Source of the DNA: Flavimaricola marinus
GTDB lineage: Bacteria; Pseudomonadota; Alphaproteobacteria; Rhodobacterales; Rhodobacteraceae
DNA length: 64,000 bases
Direction of reading: 5' to 3'
NCBI RefSeq assembly: GCF_900184895.1
Contig: NZ_FXZK01000010.1
Coordinates: 1-64,000, forward strand
This document shows, one piece after another, positions 26,712-35,005 of this stretch. The notes beneath the pieces are model-generated. The model was not told the origin of the DNA. It saw only the letters and a program-made list of their open reading frames with translations, and searched no databases. The first letter of the stretch is position 1, and every line of letters begins with the position of its first letter. The translations under genes were made by a program, and so were the position numbers.

Positions 26712-27355
26712 GGCGCCCCCCCGCCTCCATGCGGGGGTTGGAGGATCTGGGCCGGGTGCGCCTGTCAAAGCACTTTTTCATGCGGGATTTCCTGCATTCC
26801 GAGATCGGCAGCCTTTACGGCATTCCCAACATCCCGACCGACCCCGATCTGGCGATCGAGAATGGACGGGCGTTCTGCACGACCCTGCTCGACCCGTTGG
26901 AGGAGACCTTTGGGCGGATCGCCGTCCGGTCGGGCTATCGCTCGCCCGCGCTCAACCAGTTCGGCAACGAGAACAAGCTCAATTGCGCCCGCAACGCGCA
27001 TCCCGAGGAGTGCCATATCTGGGATCGGGCCGGGGGCGAGGCGGCGATTGCAGGGGCGTCGATCGTGGTGCCTTGGTTTGCCGACCAATACGCCCGAGGG
27101 CGGGATTGGCGCGATCTGGCATGGTGGGTCCATGACCATCTGCCCTATTCGGAGATGTGGTTCTTTTCGAAACTTTGCGCATTCAACCTGTCGTGGCGGC
27201 CAAGCCCTTGGCGCAAGATCGCGAGCTATGTCGCCCCGCGCGGCACCCTGCTGGCCCGCGGCGCGGAGCCGGACGAGCAGAAACCCGCCCGCCAAGCCCG
27301 ATATGTGGATTTTCCACCCCTCGGAGGGCTCCGTTTACCTGCCTTTGGCGGTTGA
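26708..27355 (+). CDS. Hypothetical protein with peptidase M15A-like sequence
   Basis: A 215-residue protein starting at a GTG that overlaps the previous stop as GTGA, with GGAG upstream; an ATG at 26729 is an alternative that would give 208 residues. The middle contains VRSGYRSPALNQFGN, like the SGYRSPxxN signature of M15A D-Ala-D-Ala carboxypeptidases and phage endolysin-type proteins. However the usual zinc-binding SxHxxGxAxD is not present: the matching region reads EECHIWDRAGGEAAIAGASI. So it may be a divergent or inactive member. No signal peptide. Its place between two alpha/beta hydrolases gives no clear role. Confidence 0.65.
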   Translation: MRRPPASMRGLEDLGRVRLSKHFFMRDFLHSEIGSLYGIPNIPTDPDLAIENGRAFCTTLLDPLEETFGRIAVRSGYRSPALNQFGNENKLNCARNAHPEECHIWDRAGGEAAIAGASIVVPWFADQYARGRDWRDLAWWVHDHLPYSEMWFFSKLCAFNLSWRPSPWRKIASYVAPRGTLLARGAEPDEQKPARQARYVDFPPLGGLRLPAFGG

Positions 27356-27437
27356 CGGCGCGGCCCGCTTCCGGTCAATTCCCCCCATATTATTGGGCAG
27401 GGTTTGACGAAATGACGCGCACGAACGGGGCAGTCGG

Positions 27438-28148
27438 ATGACGGAGCCATTGGTGCTGCTGCCCGGCATGATGTGCGATGCGCGGGTGTTTTTGCCACAG
27501 ATCACGGACCTTGCCCGCGATCACGCCGTGACCGTCGCACCGGTTAGCGGGGCAGAGCGGGTGGAGGAACTCGCTTCCAGCCTTCTGACGCTCCTGCCGT
27601 CGAAATTCGCGCTGGCGGGGCACAGCTTTGGCGGGATCGTCGCGCTGGAAATCCTGCGCCGGGCGCCGGGCCGGGTGTCGCGGATTGCGCTGATGAACAC
27701 CACGCCGCTGCCCGAAAGCCCGGCCTATGCGGCGACGCGAGAGCCACGCATCGTCGCCGCCCGCTCTGGCCGGCTGAGCCAGGTGATGCACGAGGAATTG
27801 CCGCCCTCGGCGCTCGCCCCGATGTCGGACCGCAAGGCGATCATGGCGCTGGTCGAGGATATGGCCGATCACATGGGCGCCGACGTCTTTGTCCGCCAGA
27901 CCCGCGCGCTGCAACGGCGCCGCGACCAGCAGGCGACCCTGCGCCAGATCCGCCAGCCCGCGCTGGTTCTGACCGGGGCCTACGATACGATCACGCCGGT
28001 CAAACGCCATGAATTCATGGCCGAGTTGATCCCCTATGCCGAATTGCGCGTGATCGAGGAGGCCGGGCATCTGCCCTCGCTGGAAACGCCCGAAGAGCTG
28101 AACGCGATCCTGCGGGCATGGCTGCGCCAGCCCTTGGTGCTGCGCTAG
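27438..28148 (+). CDS. Alpha/beta hydrolase
   Basis: A 236-residue hydrolase. The opening VLLPGMMCDARVF supplies the oxyanion loop, GHSFGG (about residue 61-66) is the nucleophile elbow, the acid probably lies in LTGAYDTITPV and the histidine in EEAGHLPSLETPEEL. This is a typical small esterase or haloperoxidase-like fold. It ends the 22.4-28.1 kb run and is convergent with the DUF6151 gene, overlapping it by 4 nt. Substrate unknown. Confidence 0.87.
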   Translation: MTEPLVLLPGMMCDARVFLPQITDLARDHAVTVAPVSGAERVEELASSLLTLLPSKFALAGHSFGGIVALEILRRAPGRVSRIALMNTTPLPESPAYAATREPRIVAARSGRLSQVMHEELPPSALAPMSDRKAIMALVEDMADHMGADVFVRQTRALQRRRDQQATLRQIRQPALVLTGAYDTITPVKRHEFMAELIPYAELRVIEEAGHLPSLETPEELNAILRAWLRQPLVLR

Positions 28149-28726
28149 CCCTTGAGCGGCAGGGCGGCGCGTTCGTCCGAGGAGAGGACGCGCACCGGGC
28201 CGTTGGGCGTGCCGGTGGCGACATCGAAGAACGGCGTCTGTTTCCACCGCCCCGACAGCCGGGCCGCGATGCTGCGGCTGGCGATGCCATAGACGAACCG
28301 GGCGACGTTGGTGTGCTTGGTGCCGCCGCCGGGCTGCGGGACAAAGACCTTCGAGCTCACCTTGCCCAAGGCATCCGGATCCGCCACGCGGCGCAGGTTG
28401 AAGCTGACAAAGGGGAACTTCGGCGACGGGCCGGTGATCGCAAGCGGCGCGTCGCAGCAGGTCGCATACCAGCGATAGGTGTTGCTCTTGGGGCCAAGCC
28501 GCATCACCGCCAGACGATCGGCCCCTGTGTCAAAGACGACCCTGTCGGGCGTGGTCTGGAACAGGGGCATCGGCTCCGGCTTGGGGTCGGGCTGGCCGAG
28601 GGCCAGCTCCGCCGAGCGGCATGAATTGCAGTAGCAGGCCAAGCGCGAACCCGACGCGCCCGACTCGGCCCCGATCAGATGGCCGGTGACCGTCCCGCAG
28701 GTGCAGCGAAAGGCGATGTCGCCCAT
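28145..28726 (-). CDS. DUF6151-type protein with zinc-finger-like cysteines
   Basis: A 193-residue cytosolic protein related to the GFA (glutathione-dependent formaldehyde-activating) fold, as in DUF6151 proteins. Metal-binding pairs are visible: CTCG at 8-11, CYCNSC near 31-36, and CC in YATCCDAPLA near 90. The catalytic role is unknown and the GFA label does not prove formaldehyde chemistry. It begins 6 nt downstream of the phaZ stop codon on the same strand, so it is probably co-transcribed with the PHA depolymerase, although no link to storage polymer metabolism is established. Confidence 0.75.
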   Translation of the reverse strand: MGDIAFRCTCGTVTGHLIGAESGASGSRLACYCNSCRSAELALGQPDPKPEPMPLFQTTPDRVVFDTGADRLAVMRLGPKSNTYRWYATCCDAPLAITGPSPKFPFVSFNLRRVADPDALGKVSSKVFVPQPGGGTKHTNVARFVYGIASRSIAARLSGRWKQTPFFDVATGTPNGPVRVLSSDERAALPLKG

Positions 28727-28732
28727 CGCGGC

Positions 28733-30016
28733 TTAGGCGGCCGTGTTTTGATTGGCGGGCTTGCGCTTGAGCTTTGCAGGCGCCGCGGGCGAATTCTCGT
28801 CGATGAACTTGAGCACGAGGGGCCGGATATTGTTGCGCCAGCTGCTGCCCGCGAAAATACCGTAGTGGCCCGCGCCGCGCTCCAGATGCTGCGCCTTTTT
28901 CGAGGCCGGCAGACCGGTCAGCAGATCGAGCGCTGCCAGACACTGGCCGGGGGCGGAGATGTCGTCGTCTTCGCCTTCGACGATCTTGACCGCCACGGTG
29001 GTGATCTTGCCGATATCGACCTTGTGGCCATCGACCACGAAATCGTTGCGGGCAATATCGCGGCCCTTGAAGATGCGCTCGACCGTCGAGAGGTAGAATT
29101 CGGCGGTCATGTCCATCACGGCGAGATATTCGTCGTAGAACATGTTGTGCTTGTCATGGTCGGCGGCTTCGCCCTTGGCGACCTTGAGGATCTGGTTCTG
29201 GAACGCGGTCATATGCGTATCGGCGTTCATCGAGATGAAGGAGGCGAGCTGCAACAGGCCGGGATAGACCATGCGGCCCACGCCCGGATGCTTGAAGCCG
29301 ACCTGCTGGATCATCGTCTCTTCGAGCTGGCCCATGGTGACGGAGCGGCCGAAGTCGGTGACGTCGGTGTGATTCGCTTCCGGATCGACGGGGCCGCCGA
29401 TCAGGGTCAGGGTGCGCGGCTGCGCCGCCGGGTCGAGCTCTGCCAGATAGGCGGTGGCGGCAAGCGCCAGCGGCACCGGCTGACAGACCGCGATGACGTG
29501 CAGGTCGCTGCCCAGATGCTTCATGAAGTCCATCAGGTAGAGGGTGTAATCCTCGACGTCGAACTTGCCCGCGCTGACAGGGATGTCCCGTGCGTTGTGC
29601 CAGTCGGTGATAAAGACTTCGCAATCGGGCAGCAGGGAAATGACGGTCTTGCGCAGCAGCGTCGCATAGTGCCCGGACATCGGCGCGACCAGTAGCACAC
29701 GGCGTTTGCGCGGCGTCCGGCCCGGCACCTTGAAGTGAATGAGATCACCGAAGGGCTTTTCGACCAGCTTCATGATGCGGACACTGTGATCCTTGCCGTC
29801 CTCGGTGGTGACGTTGGGAATGCCCCAGTCGGGTTTGGCCACCATCCGCGCAAAGCTGCGCTCCGCCACTTCGCCCCAGGCGCCGATCCATTCGACCATC
29901 GGATTGGTCGTCATCGACATCGCCGGATAGGCCGCAAAGGCGCGCGCCGTCGCACCCATCCACTGATTGGTGTTACGAATTGTTTCCATCAGGTCGTAGG
30001 TCAACATATACTTCAT
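28733..30016 (-). CDS. phaZ: Intracellular polyhydroxyalkanoate depolymerase
   Basis: A 427-residue enzyme that hydrolyses stored poly-3-hydroxybutyrate inside the cell. The active-site region is HVIAVCQPVPLAL with the nucleophilic cysteine C178, as in Ralstonia-type PhaZ1 enzymes rather than a GxSxG lipase box. KRRVLLVAPMSGHYATLL at about 104-121 and EDDDISAPGQCLAALDLL in the C-terminal part are also typical. The start at 30016 has GGAG upstream. It is divergent from phaC with 103 nt between starts; a CTGC-N4-GCAA element at 30088 may be a PhaR half-site-type operator. Granule-bound or cytosolic location. Confidence 0.94.
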   Translation of the reverse strand: MKYMLTYDLMETIRNTNQWMGATARAFAAYPAMSMTTNPMVEWIGAWGEVAERSFARMVAKPDWGIPNVTTEDGKDHSVRIMKLVEKPFGDLIHFKVPGRTPRKRRVLLVAPMSGHYATLLRKTVISLLPDCEVFITDWHNARDIPVSAGKFDVEDYTLYLMDFMKHLGSDLHVIAVCQPVPLALAATAYLAELDPAAQPRTLTLIGGPVDPEANHTDVTDFGRSVTMGQLEETMIQQVGFKHPGVGRMVYPGLLQLASFISMNADTHMTAFQNQILKVAKGEAADHDKHNMFYDEYLAVMDMTAEFYLSTVERIFKGRDIARNDFVVDGHKVDIGKITTVAVKIVEGEDDDISAPGQCLAALDLLTGLPASKKAQHLERGAGHYGIFAGSSWRNNIRPLVLKFIDENSPAAPAKLKRKPANQNTAA

Positions 30017-30087
30017 GATAGTACTCCGGCGTCGGCGCGGCATCACGGGGTAGTGCATGGGACGCGGGCCGCGTGGCCGGTCGAATG

Positions 30088-30099
30088 CTGCAAGTGCAA
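30088..30099. promoter_or_regulatory. Imperfect PhaR-type site between phaZ and phaC
   Basis: CTGC-AAGT-GCAA matches the CTGC-N3-4-GCAG pattern of the phaP upstream sites with one mismatch. It lies about 20-30 nt upstream of phaC and in the divergent phaZ/phaC promoter region, where PhaR control would make sense. Confidence 0.4.
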
Positions 30100-30119
30100 A
30101 GTAGGCTTAGGAAGTTAAT

Positions 30120-31937
30120 ATGACAACCAATGATTCTGACAATTCTGCAGCCACAGATGCGGCCGATGGTAAACATCTGGTTAAACTTGAGCAAAATTTA
30201 ACACGAATTGAAGAGCTTACCCAGCGTTTGCTGGGGGCATTGGCAGGCCGACGGCATGTGCCTCCCGCGCTACAGGGGCCCAGCCACGAGCTCTATTTGA
30301 AGGCCGCGACCGCCTATATGGCCGAAATGGTCAACAATCCGGCCAAGCTGATGGAGCATCAGATCGGCTATTGGGGCAAAACCGTCAAACATTACATCGA
30401 GGCCCAGACCGCGCTGTCCAAGGGCAAACTGACCGCCCCGCCGGATCCGACCCCCACGGACCGCCGCTTTGCCAACCCGATGTGGGAAACCCATCCCTAT
30501 TTCAACTTCATCAAGCAGCAATACATGATGAACGCCGAAGCGGTGCGAACCGCCGTGGCCGATCTGGAGGGGCTGGAGCCCGAGGAAAAGAACCGGCTGA
30601 CCTATTTCTCCCAGCAGATCGTCGATCTGATGTCGCCCACGAATTTTCTGGCCACCAATCCCGAGGCGCTGGAACGGGCGGTCGCCACCGAGGGCGAAAG
30701 CCTTGTGAAAGGGCTGGAGAACCTGATCAGCGATCTGGAGGCGAACGACGGCGATCTGGTGGTCAGCCTCGCCGACAAATCGGCCTTCGTCGTGGGCGAA
30801 AACCTCGCCACCACGCCGGGCGAGGTGGTGTTTCGCAATCACCTGATGGAGCTGATCCAGTATGCCCCCAGCACCGAGACGGTCCACAAGACGCCGCTGA
30901 TCCTGTTTCCGCCGTGGATCAACAAGTTCTACATCCTCGACCTCAAGGAGCAGAACAGCCTGATCAAATGGATCGTCGATCAGGGCTATACCCTGTTCGT
31001 GGTGTCCTGGGTCAATCCCGATCCGGGCTACCGCGAGACCTCGATGACCGACTATATCGAAGACGGCTATCTGACCGGCATTCGCGTGGCGAAGTCGATC
31101 TGCAAGGTCAAGAAGGTGAACGCGATCGGCTATTGCATCGCCGGCACCACCCTGTCGCTGACGCTGGCGGTCCTGAAAAAGCGCAAGGACAGCTCGATCA
31201 ATTCGGCGACGCTGTTCACCACGCTCACCGATTTCTCGGATCGGGGCGAGGTCGGCGTGTTCCTCAACGACGATTTCATCGACGGGATCGAGGAGCAGGT
31301 GGGCGAGGACGGCATTCTCGACAAGTTCTTCATGGCGCGGACCTTCTCGTTCCTGCGCTCGAACGACCTGATCTATCAGCCCGCGATCAAGAGCTATATG
31401 CTGGGCCAGACCCCGCCCGCCTTCGACCTTCTCTACTGGAACGGCGACGGCACCAACCTTCCCGCCAAGATGAGCGTCGAATATCTGCGCGGCCTGTGTC
31501 AGCGCGACGAATTCGCCACCACCGGATTTTCCGTCGCGGGCGAGGTGGTGCGGCTGTCGGACGTAACCGTGCCGATCTGCGCCATCGCCTGCGAGACCGA
31601 CCACATCGCCGGTTGGAAATCGAGCTATGCGGGCGTCCAGCAGATGGGATCGAAGGACAAGACCTTCATCCTGTCGGAGAGCGGCCACATCGCGGGCATC
31701 GTCAACCCGCCGAGCAAGAAGAAATACGGCCATTGGACAAACGACGATCTCGGCCTGACCGCCGACGAATGGCAGGCCACCGGCGAAAAGCACGAAGGCT
31801 CCTGGTGGCCGCGCTGGGAGGCCTGGCTGAGCAAGCGATCGGGCGACATGATTCCCGCCAGAGAGCCCGGAGATTCGGAATATCCGCCGATTTCCCCCGC
31901 GCCCGGAACCTATGTGACGGCCGTCCCGGCGCGTTAA
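30120..31937 (+). CDS. phaC: Class I poly(3-hydroxyalkanoate) synthase
   Basis: A 605-residue enzyme that polymerises (R)-3-hydroxyacyl-CoA, mainly 3-hydroxybutyryl-CoA, at the granule surface. The lipase-like box is GYCIAG at 337-342 with nucleophile C339. The catalytic aspartate is in IACETDHIAGWKSSY and the histidine in SESGHIAGIVNPP. The N-terminal domain (NYWGKT-like QIGYWGKTVKHYIEAQ) and FPPWINKFYILDL are conserved family regions. AGGAAG precedes the ATG. phaP and phaR follow on the same strand, phaZ is divergent: a complete granule cluster except phaA/phaB, which must lie elsewhere. Confidence 0.97.
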   Translation: MTTNDSDNSAATDAADGKHLVKLEQNLTRIEELTQRLLGALAGRRHVPPALQGPSHELYLKAATAYMAEMVNNPAKLMEHQIGYWGKTVKHYIEAQTALSKGKLTAPPDPTPTDRRFANPMWETHPYFNFIKQQYMMNAEAVRTAVADLEGLEPEEKNRLTYFSQQIVDLMSPTNFLATNPEALERAVATEGESLVKGLENLISDLEANDGDLVVSLADKSAFVVGENLATTPGEVVFRNHLMELIQYAPSTETVHKTPLILFPPWINKFYILDLKEQNSLIKWIVDQGYTLFVVSWVNPDPGYRETSMTDYIEDGYLTGIRVAKSICKVKKVNAIGYCIAGTTLSLTLAVLKKRKDSSINSATLFTTLTDFSDRGEVGVFLNDDFIDGIEEQVGEDGILDKFFMARTFSFLRSNDLIYQPAIKSYMLGQTPPAFDLLYWNGDGTNLPAKMSVEYLRGLCQRDEFATTGFSVAGEVVRLSDVTVPICAIACETDHIAGWKSSYAGVQQMGSKDKTFILSESGHIAGIVNPPSKKKYGHWTNDDLGLTADEWQATGEKHEGSWWPRWEAWLSKRSGDMIPAREPGDSEYPPISPAPGTYVTAVPAR

Positions 31938-31983
31938 CTCTACGTAAGCCATTGATTTCGTGGGTGGCTAAAAATTATGCATG

Positions 31984-31994
31984 CTGCAGCGCAG
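31984..31994. promoter_or_regulatory. PhaR-type operator 1 upstream of phaP
   Basis: CTGC-AGC-GCAG is an exact CTGC-N3-GCAG palindrome, 97 nt upstream of the phaP start. It lies 26 bp (centre to centre) from operator 2. TGC-rich sites of this kind are the reported targets of the Paracoccus and Rhodobacter PhaR repressor. Confidence 0.7.
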
Positions 31995-32006
31995 AAAAAA
32001 CTTGAA

Positions 32007-32023
32007 ATGCTGCGGTGCAGCAT
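32007..32023. promoter_or_regulatory. PhaR-type operator 2 upstream of phaP
   Basis: ATGCTGC-GGT-GCAGCAT is a perfect 7-bp inverted repeat around 3 nt containing CTGC-N3-GCAG at 32010-32020. It is the best palindrome in the phaC-phaP intergenic region and sits in the expected place to repress phaP. Confidence 0.75.
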
Positions 32024-32090
32024 GCATATACCAGTCATCGAATAACTCATGCGGGGTTGCTCCCGCACAACACCACGAAAGGTGATCCCC

Positions 32091-32534
32091 ATGGCTAAGA
32101 CACAAGATTACACCGCCGTTTTCAAAGACATGATGGCTTCCTTCCCCGTTGACACCAAAGCAATGGAAGGCATGTTCCAGAGCCAGACCGCTCTGAACGA
32201 GAAAATGTCCGCCGTCGCTCTCGACGCTGCCAAGAAGTCGACCGACCTGTCCGCAAAGTGGGCTCAGGACACGCTGGCCAAGATGTCCGCAATCTCGACC
32301 GCCAAGGCCGAGCCTGCCGACTACGCCAAGTCCATGTCCGACTTCATGCAGGCAACTGCAGAGTCCGCTGCCGAGAACATGGCCGCTTTCGCTGAAATCG
32401 CGAAAAAAGTGCAGACCGAGTCGATGGAACTGCTGATGGCCGCTGGCAAGGACGCAACCGAAGACATGACCGCAGCCGCCAAGAAAGCCGCTGACGACGT
32501 CACCGCCGCTGCCAAGAAGGCAACCGCGAAGTAA
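32091..32534 (+). CDS. phaP: Phasin (PHA granule surface protein)
   Basis: A 147-residue amphipathic helical protein that coats polyhydroxybutyrate granules. It has the phasin composition: almost free of cysteine and tryptophan-poor, with repeated alanine/lysine helices (KKSTDLSAKWAQDTLAKMSA) and a C-terminal AAKKAADDVTAAAKKATAK tail like the PhaF/histone-like end. The start at 32091 follows GAAAGGTGATCCCC. It is flanked upstream by two PhaR-type operators and downstream by an intrinsic terminator, then phaR. Codon use is strongly biased, suggesting high expression. Confidence 0.93.
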   Translation: MAKTQDYTAVFKDMMASFPVDTKAMEGMFQSQTALNEKMSAVALDAAKKSTDLSAKWAQDTLAKMSAISTAKAEPADYAKSMSDFMQATAESAAENMAAFAEIAKKVQTESMELLMAAGKDATEDMTAAAKKAADDVTAAAKKATAK

Positions 32535-32587
32535 TCATGCCGATCTCGGGCGGGGTCCTCCCTCCCCAACCGTGAGCAAGCAGCAGA

Positions 32588-32616
32588 AGACGGATCGCGA
32601 AAGCGGTCCGTCTTTT
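32588..32616 (+). terminator. Rho-independent terminator of phaP
   Basis: AGACGGATCGC, a GAAA tetraloop and GCGGTCCGTCT form an 11-bp stem with a single G-U wobble, followed by TTTT. It lies about 54 nt after the phaP stop codon. Confidence 0.88.
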
Positions 32617-32664
32617 GTCGTTCCACAGACGCTTTATTTTTCTGCGCGGGCATCGTAGGCTTCT

Positions 32665-32675
32665 CTGCACTGCAA
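32665..32675. promoter_or_regulatory. PhaR-type site upstream of phaR
   Basis: CTGC-ACT-GCAA, one mismatch from CTGC-N3-GCAG, lies 22-32 nt upstream of the phaR start codon. This position fits autoregulation of the repressor. Confidence 0.45.
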
Positions 32676-32696
32676 CACATTCAGGAGGGCAGACCG

Positions 32697-33236
32697 TTGG
32701 CCGATACTTCAAAGCCGCTTTTGATCAAGCGTTATGCCAGCCGCCGCCTCTACAACACAGAGACCAGCGACTACGTGACCCTCGAAGACATCGCCGCCTT
32801 CATCCGCGATGGCCGCGAGGTGCAGATCGTTGATCTGAAGTCCGGCGACGACCTGACCCGACAGTATTTGCTCCAGATCATCGCCGAGCACGAAAGCCGT
32901 GGCGAAAGCGTCCTGCCGGTGGATGTGCTGACCGATCTGGTCCGCAGCTATACCAGCCAGGCCGCATCCGTCGTGCCGCAGTTTCTGGCGGCCTCCTTCG
33001 ACATGCTCCGCGATGGGCAGAGCAAGGCGATGGAGACGATGACCAAGAGCAATCCGCTGGCCTCGATGCCCGGCTTCGACGCGATGCGCACGCAGCAGGA
33101 GGCGTTCTTCAAGGCGATGACAGGCGGCATGGCGCCGCTGATGGGTGCGGCGAAAGACTCCGCCGACGACAACCTCGACGACATCAAGAAGCAGTTGGCC
33201 GAGCTGCAGTCCAAGCTCAACAAGATGACCAAGTGA
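32697..33236 (+). CDS. phaR: Polyhydroxyalkanoate synthesis repressor PhaR
   Basis: A 179-residue repressor that senses PHB granules and controls phasin and its own gene. The N-terminal DNA-binding domain (about 8-70) is the PHB/PHA accumulation regulator domain: KRYASRRLYNTETSDYVTLE, then REVQIVDLKSGDDLTRQYLL. The C-terminal PHB-binding part is helical and rich in methionine and alanine (MTGGMAPLMGAAKDSADDN). The start is a TTG at 32697 with an excellent AGGAGG 9 nt upstream, so the unusual start codon is credible and may keep the level low. PhaR-type sites precede phaP and phaR. Confidence 0.94.
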   Translation: MADTSKPLLIKRYASRRLYNTETSDYVTLEDIAAFIRDGREVQIVDLKSGDDLTRQYLLQIIAEHESRGESVLPVDVLTDLVRSYTSQAASVVPQFLAASFDMLRDGQSKAMETMTKSNPLASMPGFDAMRTQQEAFFKAMTGGMAPLMGAAKDSADDNLDDIKKQLAELQSKLNKMTK

Positions 33237-33434
33237 TCCGCAAATAGTGGTCGGCCGGATCAGGCCCCGGCACCGCACATCCGCCCCGAAGCCACGGGGC
33301 GGGGCGCATATCGTGCCTACTTCTTGCCTCCGGTCCCTTTCCCGGCGCTTGCGAGCCAGAAGGAGGGCAGGCCACGGCCCTCGCCGGTTCGGCCTGCCTC
33401 GGGTGCGTCGCTCACCGTTTGTGGTCGAGGCGGA

Positions 33435-34802
33435 CTAAGCCACCTCGGCAAACACCTTGTCCAGCGCCTTTTCGAGCTTGCCGAACATCTCGTCCATCTG
33501 CGCCGGCGTCATGATGAACGGCGGGCAGAGCACGATGGCCTGCCCCAGCGGGCGGCAGATCAGCCCCTGATCGGTGCAAGCGTTTGCGATCCGCTCCGAG
33601 ACCGAGAGCGATCCGTCGAAGGGCGTCTTGCTGTCCTTGTCGGCCACGGCCTCCAAGGCGCCCATCAGACCCTTGCCGCGCCATTCCCCGATGTTCTTGT
33701 TCTCGGCAAGCCGGGCCATGCCGGCCTCGAACAGCGGGGTCAGGGTGCGGACGTTTTCGGCCAGCCCCTCGTTCATCACCACGTCGATCGCCTTGAGCGC
33801 GACGGCGCAGCCGACCGGATGGCCCGAGGCGGTAAAGCCATGCGGGAATTCCTCGATCTCCTCGACAGCCGCGTCCAGCCGATCCGACAGTTCCGGCCCG
33901 AGGATCACCGCCCCCATGGGAAAGAAGCCTGCGGTCAGGTTCTTGGACGAGATGATCGCGTCGGGCATGAAATCATAGGTCTCACAGCCCCATGTGTTGC
34001 CGGTGCGGCCAAAGCCCGTGATCACCTCGTCGGCGATGACGGGGATGTCGTGCTTGCGCAGGATCGGTAGGATCGCTTGGAAATAGCCGTCCGAGGGCGG
34101 GATCACCCCGCCGGCCCCCTGCACCGGTTCGGCAAAGAACCCGGCGATGGTGTCGGCGCCTTCCTTGGCGATGGTCTCTTCCAGCTCGGCGGCCATCCGT
34201 GCGGTGAACTGAGCCTCGGTCTCGCCGTCCTTGCCATTGCGCCAGTAATGCGGGCAGGTCAGGTGGATAAAGCCAGGCAGGGGCAGGCCGAAAACGGAGT
34301 TATAGGGCTTGCCCGTCATCGACGCGCTGACGGCCGTGACCCCGTGATAGGCGTTGACGCGCGTGAGGATCTTGCGGCGCTGCGGGTTGCCCTCGCTGGC
34401 ATGCAGGAACCACAGCATCTTGACCATGGTGTCGTTCGCCTCCGAGCCGGAGTTGGTGTAAAACACCTTGGCGCGCTCGAACGGCGAAACCTCGGACAGC
34501 TTTTCCGACAGCATCACCGTCTGGTCGGACATCCGGCCAAAGAACGCATGATAGCCCGGAAATCTCGCATATTGATCCTGCGCCGCCTTGATCAGGCCGG
34601 CGTGGTCAAAGCCCGCGACCATGTTCCACAGGCCCGAGTTGCTGTCGAGATATTCGCGCCCTTGGGTGTCATAGACATAAGGGCCCTTGCCATGGGTCAG
34701 CACTACGGTGCCACGGTCGTGGACCGTGGGCATATCGGTGAAGCCATAGAAGGAATGGGCGTCCGCGCGGGCCTCCCAGGAGTTCAGTTTATCGTCCGGC
34801 AT
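33435..34802 (-). CDS. Class III (omega) aminotransferase, probable amine-pyruvate type
   Basis: A 455-residue PLP-dependent aminotransferase of subgroup II. The cofactor lysine is K287 in IISSKNLTAGFFPMGA, the PLP-nitrogen aspartate D258 in IADEVITGFGRTG, and YHGVTAVSASMTG near 152-164 is the family signature. Such enzymes transfer the terminal amino group of diamines, taurine or beta-alanine to pyruvate. The ATG at 34802 has TGAGGTG upstream; residues before it in the open frame are non-homologous. Since the next operon holds PuuA- and PuuB-like genes, a putrescine or gamma-aminobutyrate aminotransferase (SpuC-like) is the best guess. A LysR gene is divergent. Confidence 0.88.
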   Translation of the reverse strand: MPDDKLNSWEARADAHSFYGFTDMPTVHDRGTVVLTHGKGPYVYDTQGREYLDSNSGLWNMVAGFDHAGLIKAAQDQYARFPGYHAFFGRMSDQTVMLSEKLSEVSPFERAKVFYTNSGSEANDTMVKMLWFLHASEGNPQRRKILTRVNAYHGVTAVSASMTGKPYNSVFGLPLPGFIHLTCPHYWRNGKDGETEAQFTARMAAELEETIAKEGADTIAGFFAEPVQGAGGVIPPSDGYFQAILPILRKHDIPVIADEVITGFGRTGNTWGCETYDFMPDAIISSKNLTAGFFPMGAVILGPELSDRLDAAVEEIEEFPHGFTASGHPVGCAVALKAIDVVMNEGLAENVRTLTPLFEAGMARLAENKNIGEWRGKGLMGALEAVADKDSKTPFDGSLSVSERIANACTDQGLICRPLGQAIVLCPPFIMTPAQMDEMFGKLEKALDKVFAEVA

Positions 34803-34919
34803 GGCGCACCTCATATGCATGTTCGCAGCGACTCTAGGCGCATGATGAGGGGCTTTCAATGTGTCCCGTGGGGTTTGTTTCGGGCCGGCGGGCGCCACGC
34901 TGCAAAGCCCCGAAACACC

Positions 34920-34943
34920 GCCGATCGCGGCCCCGCGATCGGC
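34920..34943. repeat. Perfect 11-bp inverted repeat
   Basis: GCCGATCGCGG and CCGCGATCGGC surround a 2-nt loop. It immediately precedes copy b of the dispersed repeat and may form a single structured module with it. Confidence 0.55.
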
Positions 34944-34965
34944 TGCGGATCCGCGCAGACTTCGG

Positions 34966-35005
34966 CTTCTTTTGGCCCCAAATACGGCCCCGCCGGAGGC
35001 GTCCG
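34966..35005 (+). repeat. Dispersed intergenic repeat, subtype 1, copy b
   Basis: CTTCTTTTGGCC-CCAAATACGGCC-CCGCCGGAGGCGTCCG, the clearest copy of subtype 1. It matches the copy at 37554 almost base for base and lies in the intergenic region upstream of the LysR gene. Confidence 0.75.

Noticed and set aside
30270-31952. A 560-codon minus-strand frame over phaC.
   Set aside because: Shadow of the phaC gene, whose plus-strand product carries the synthase box.
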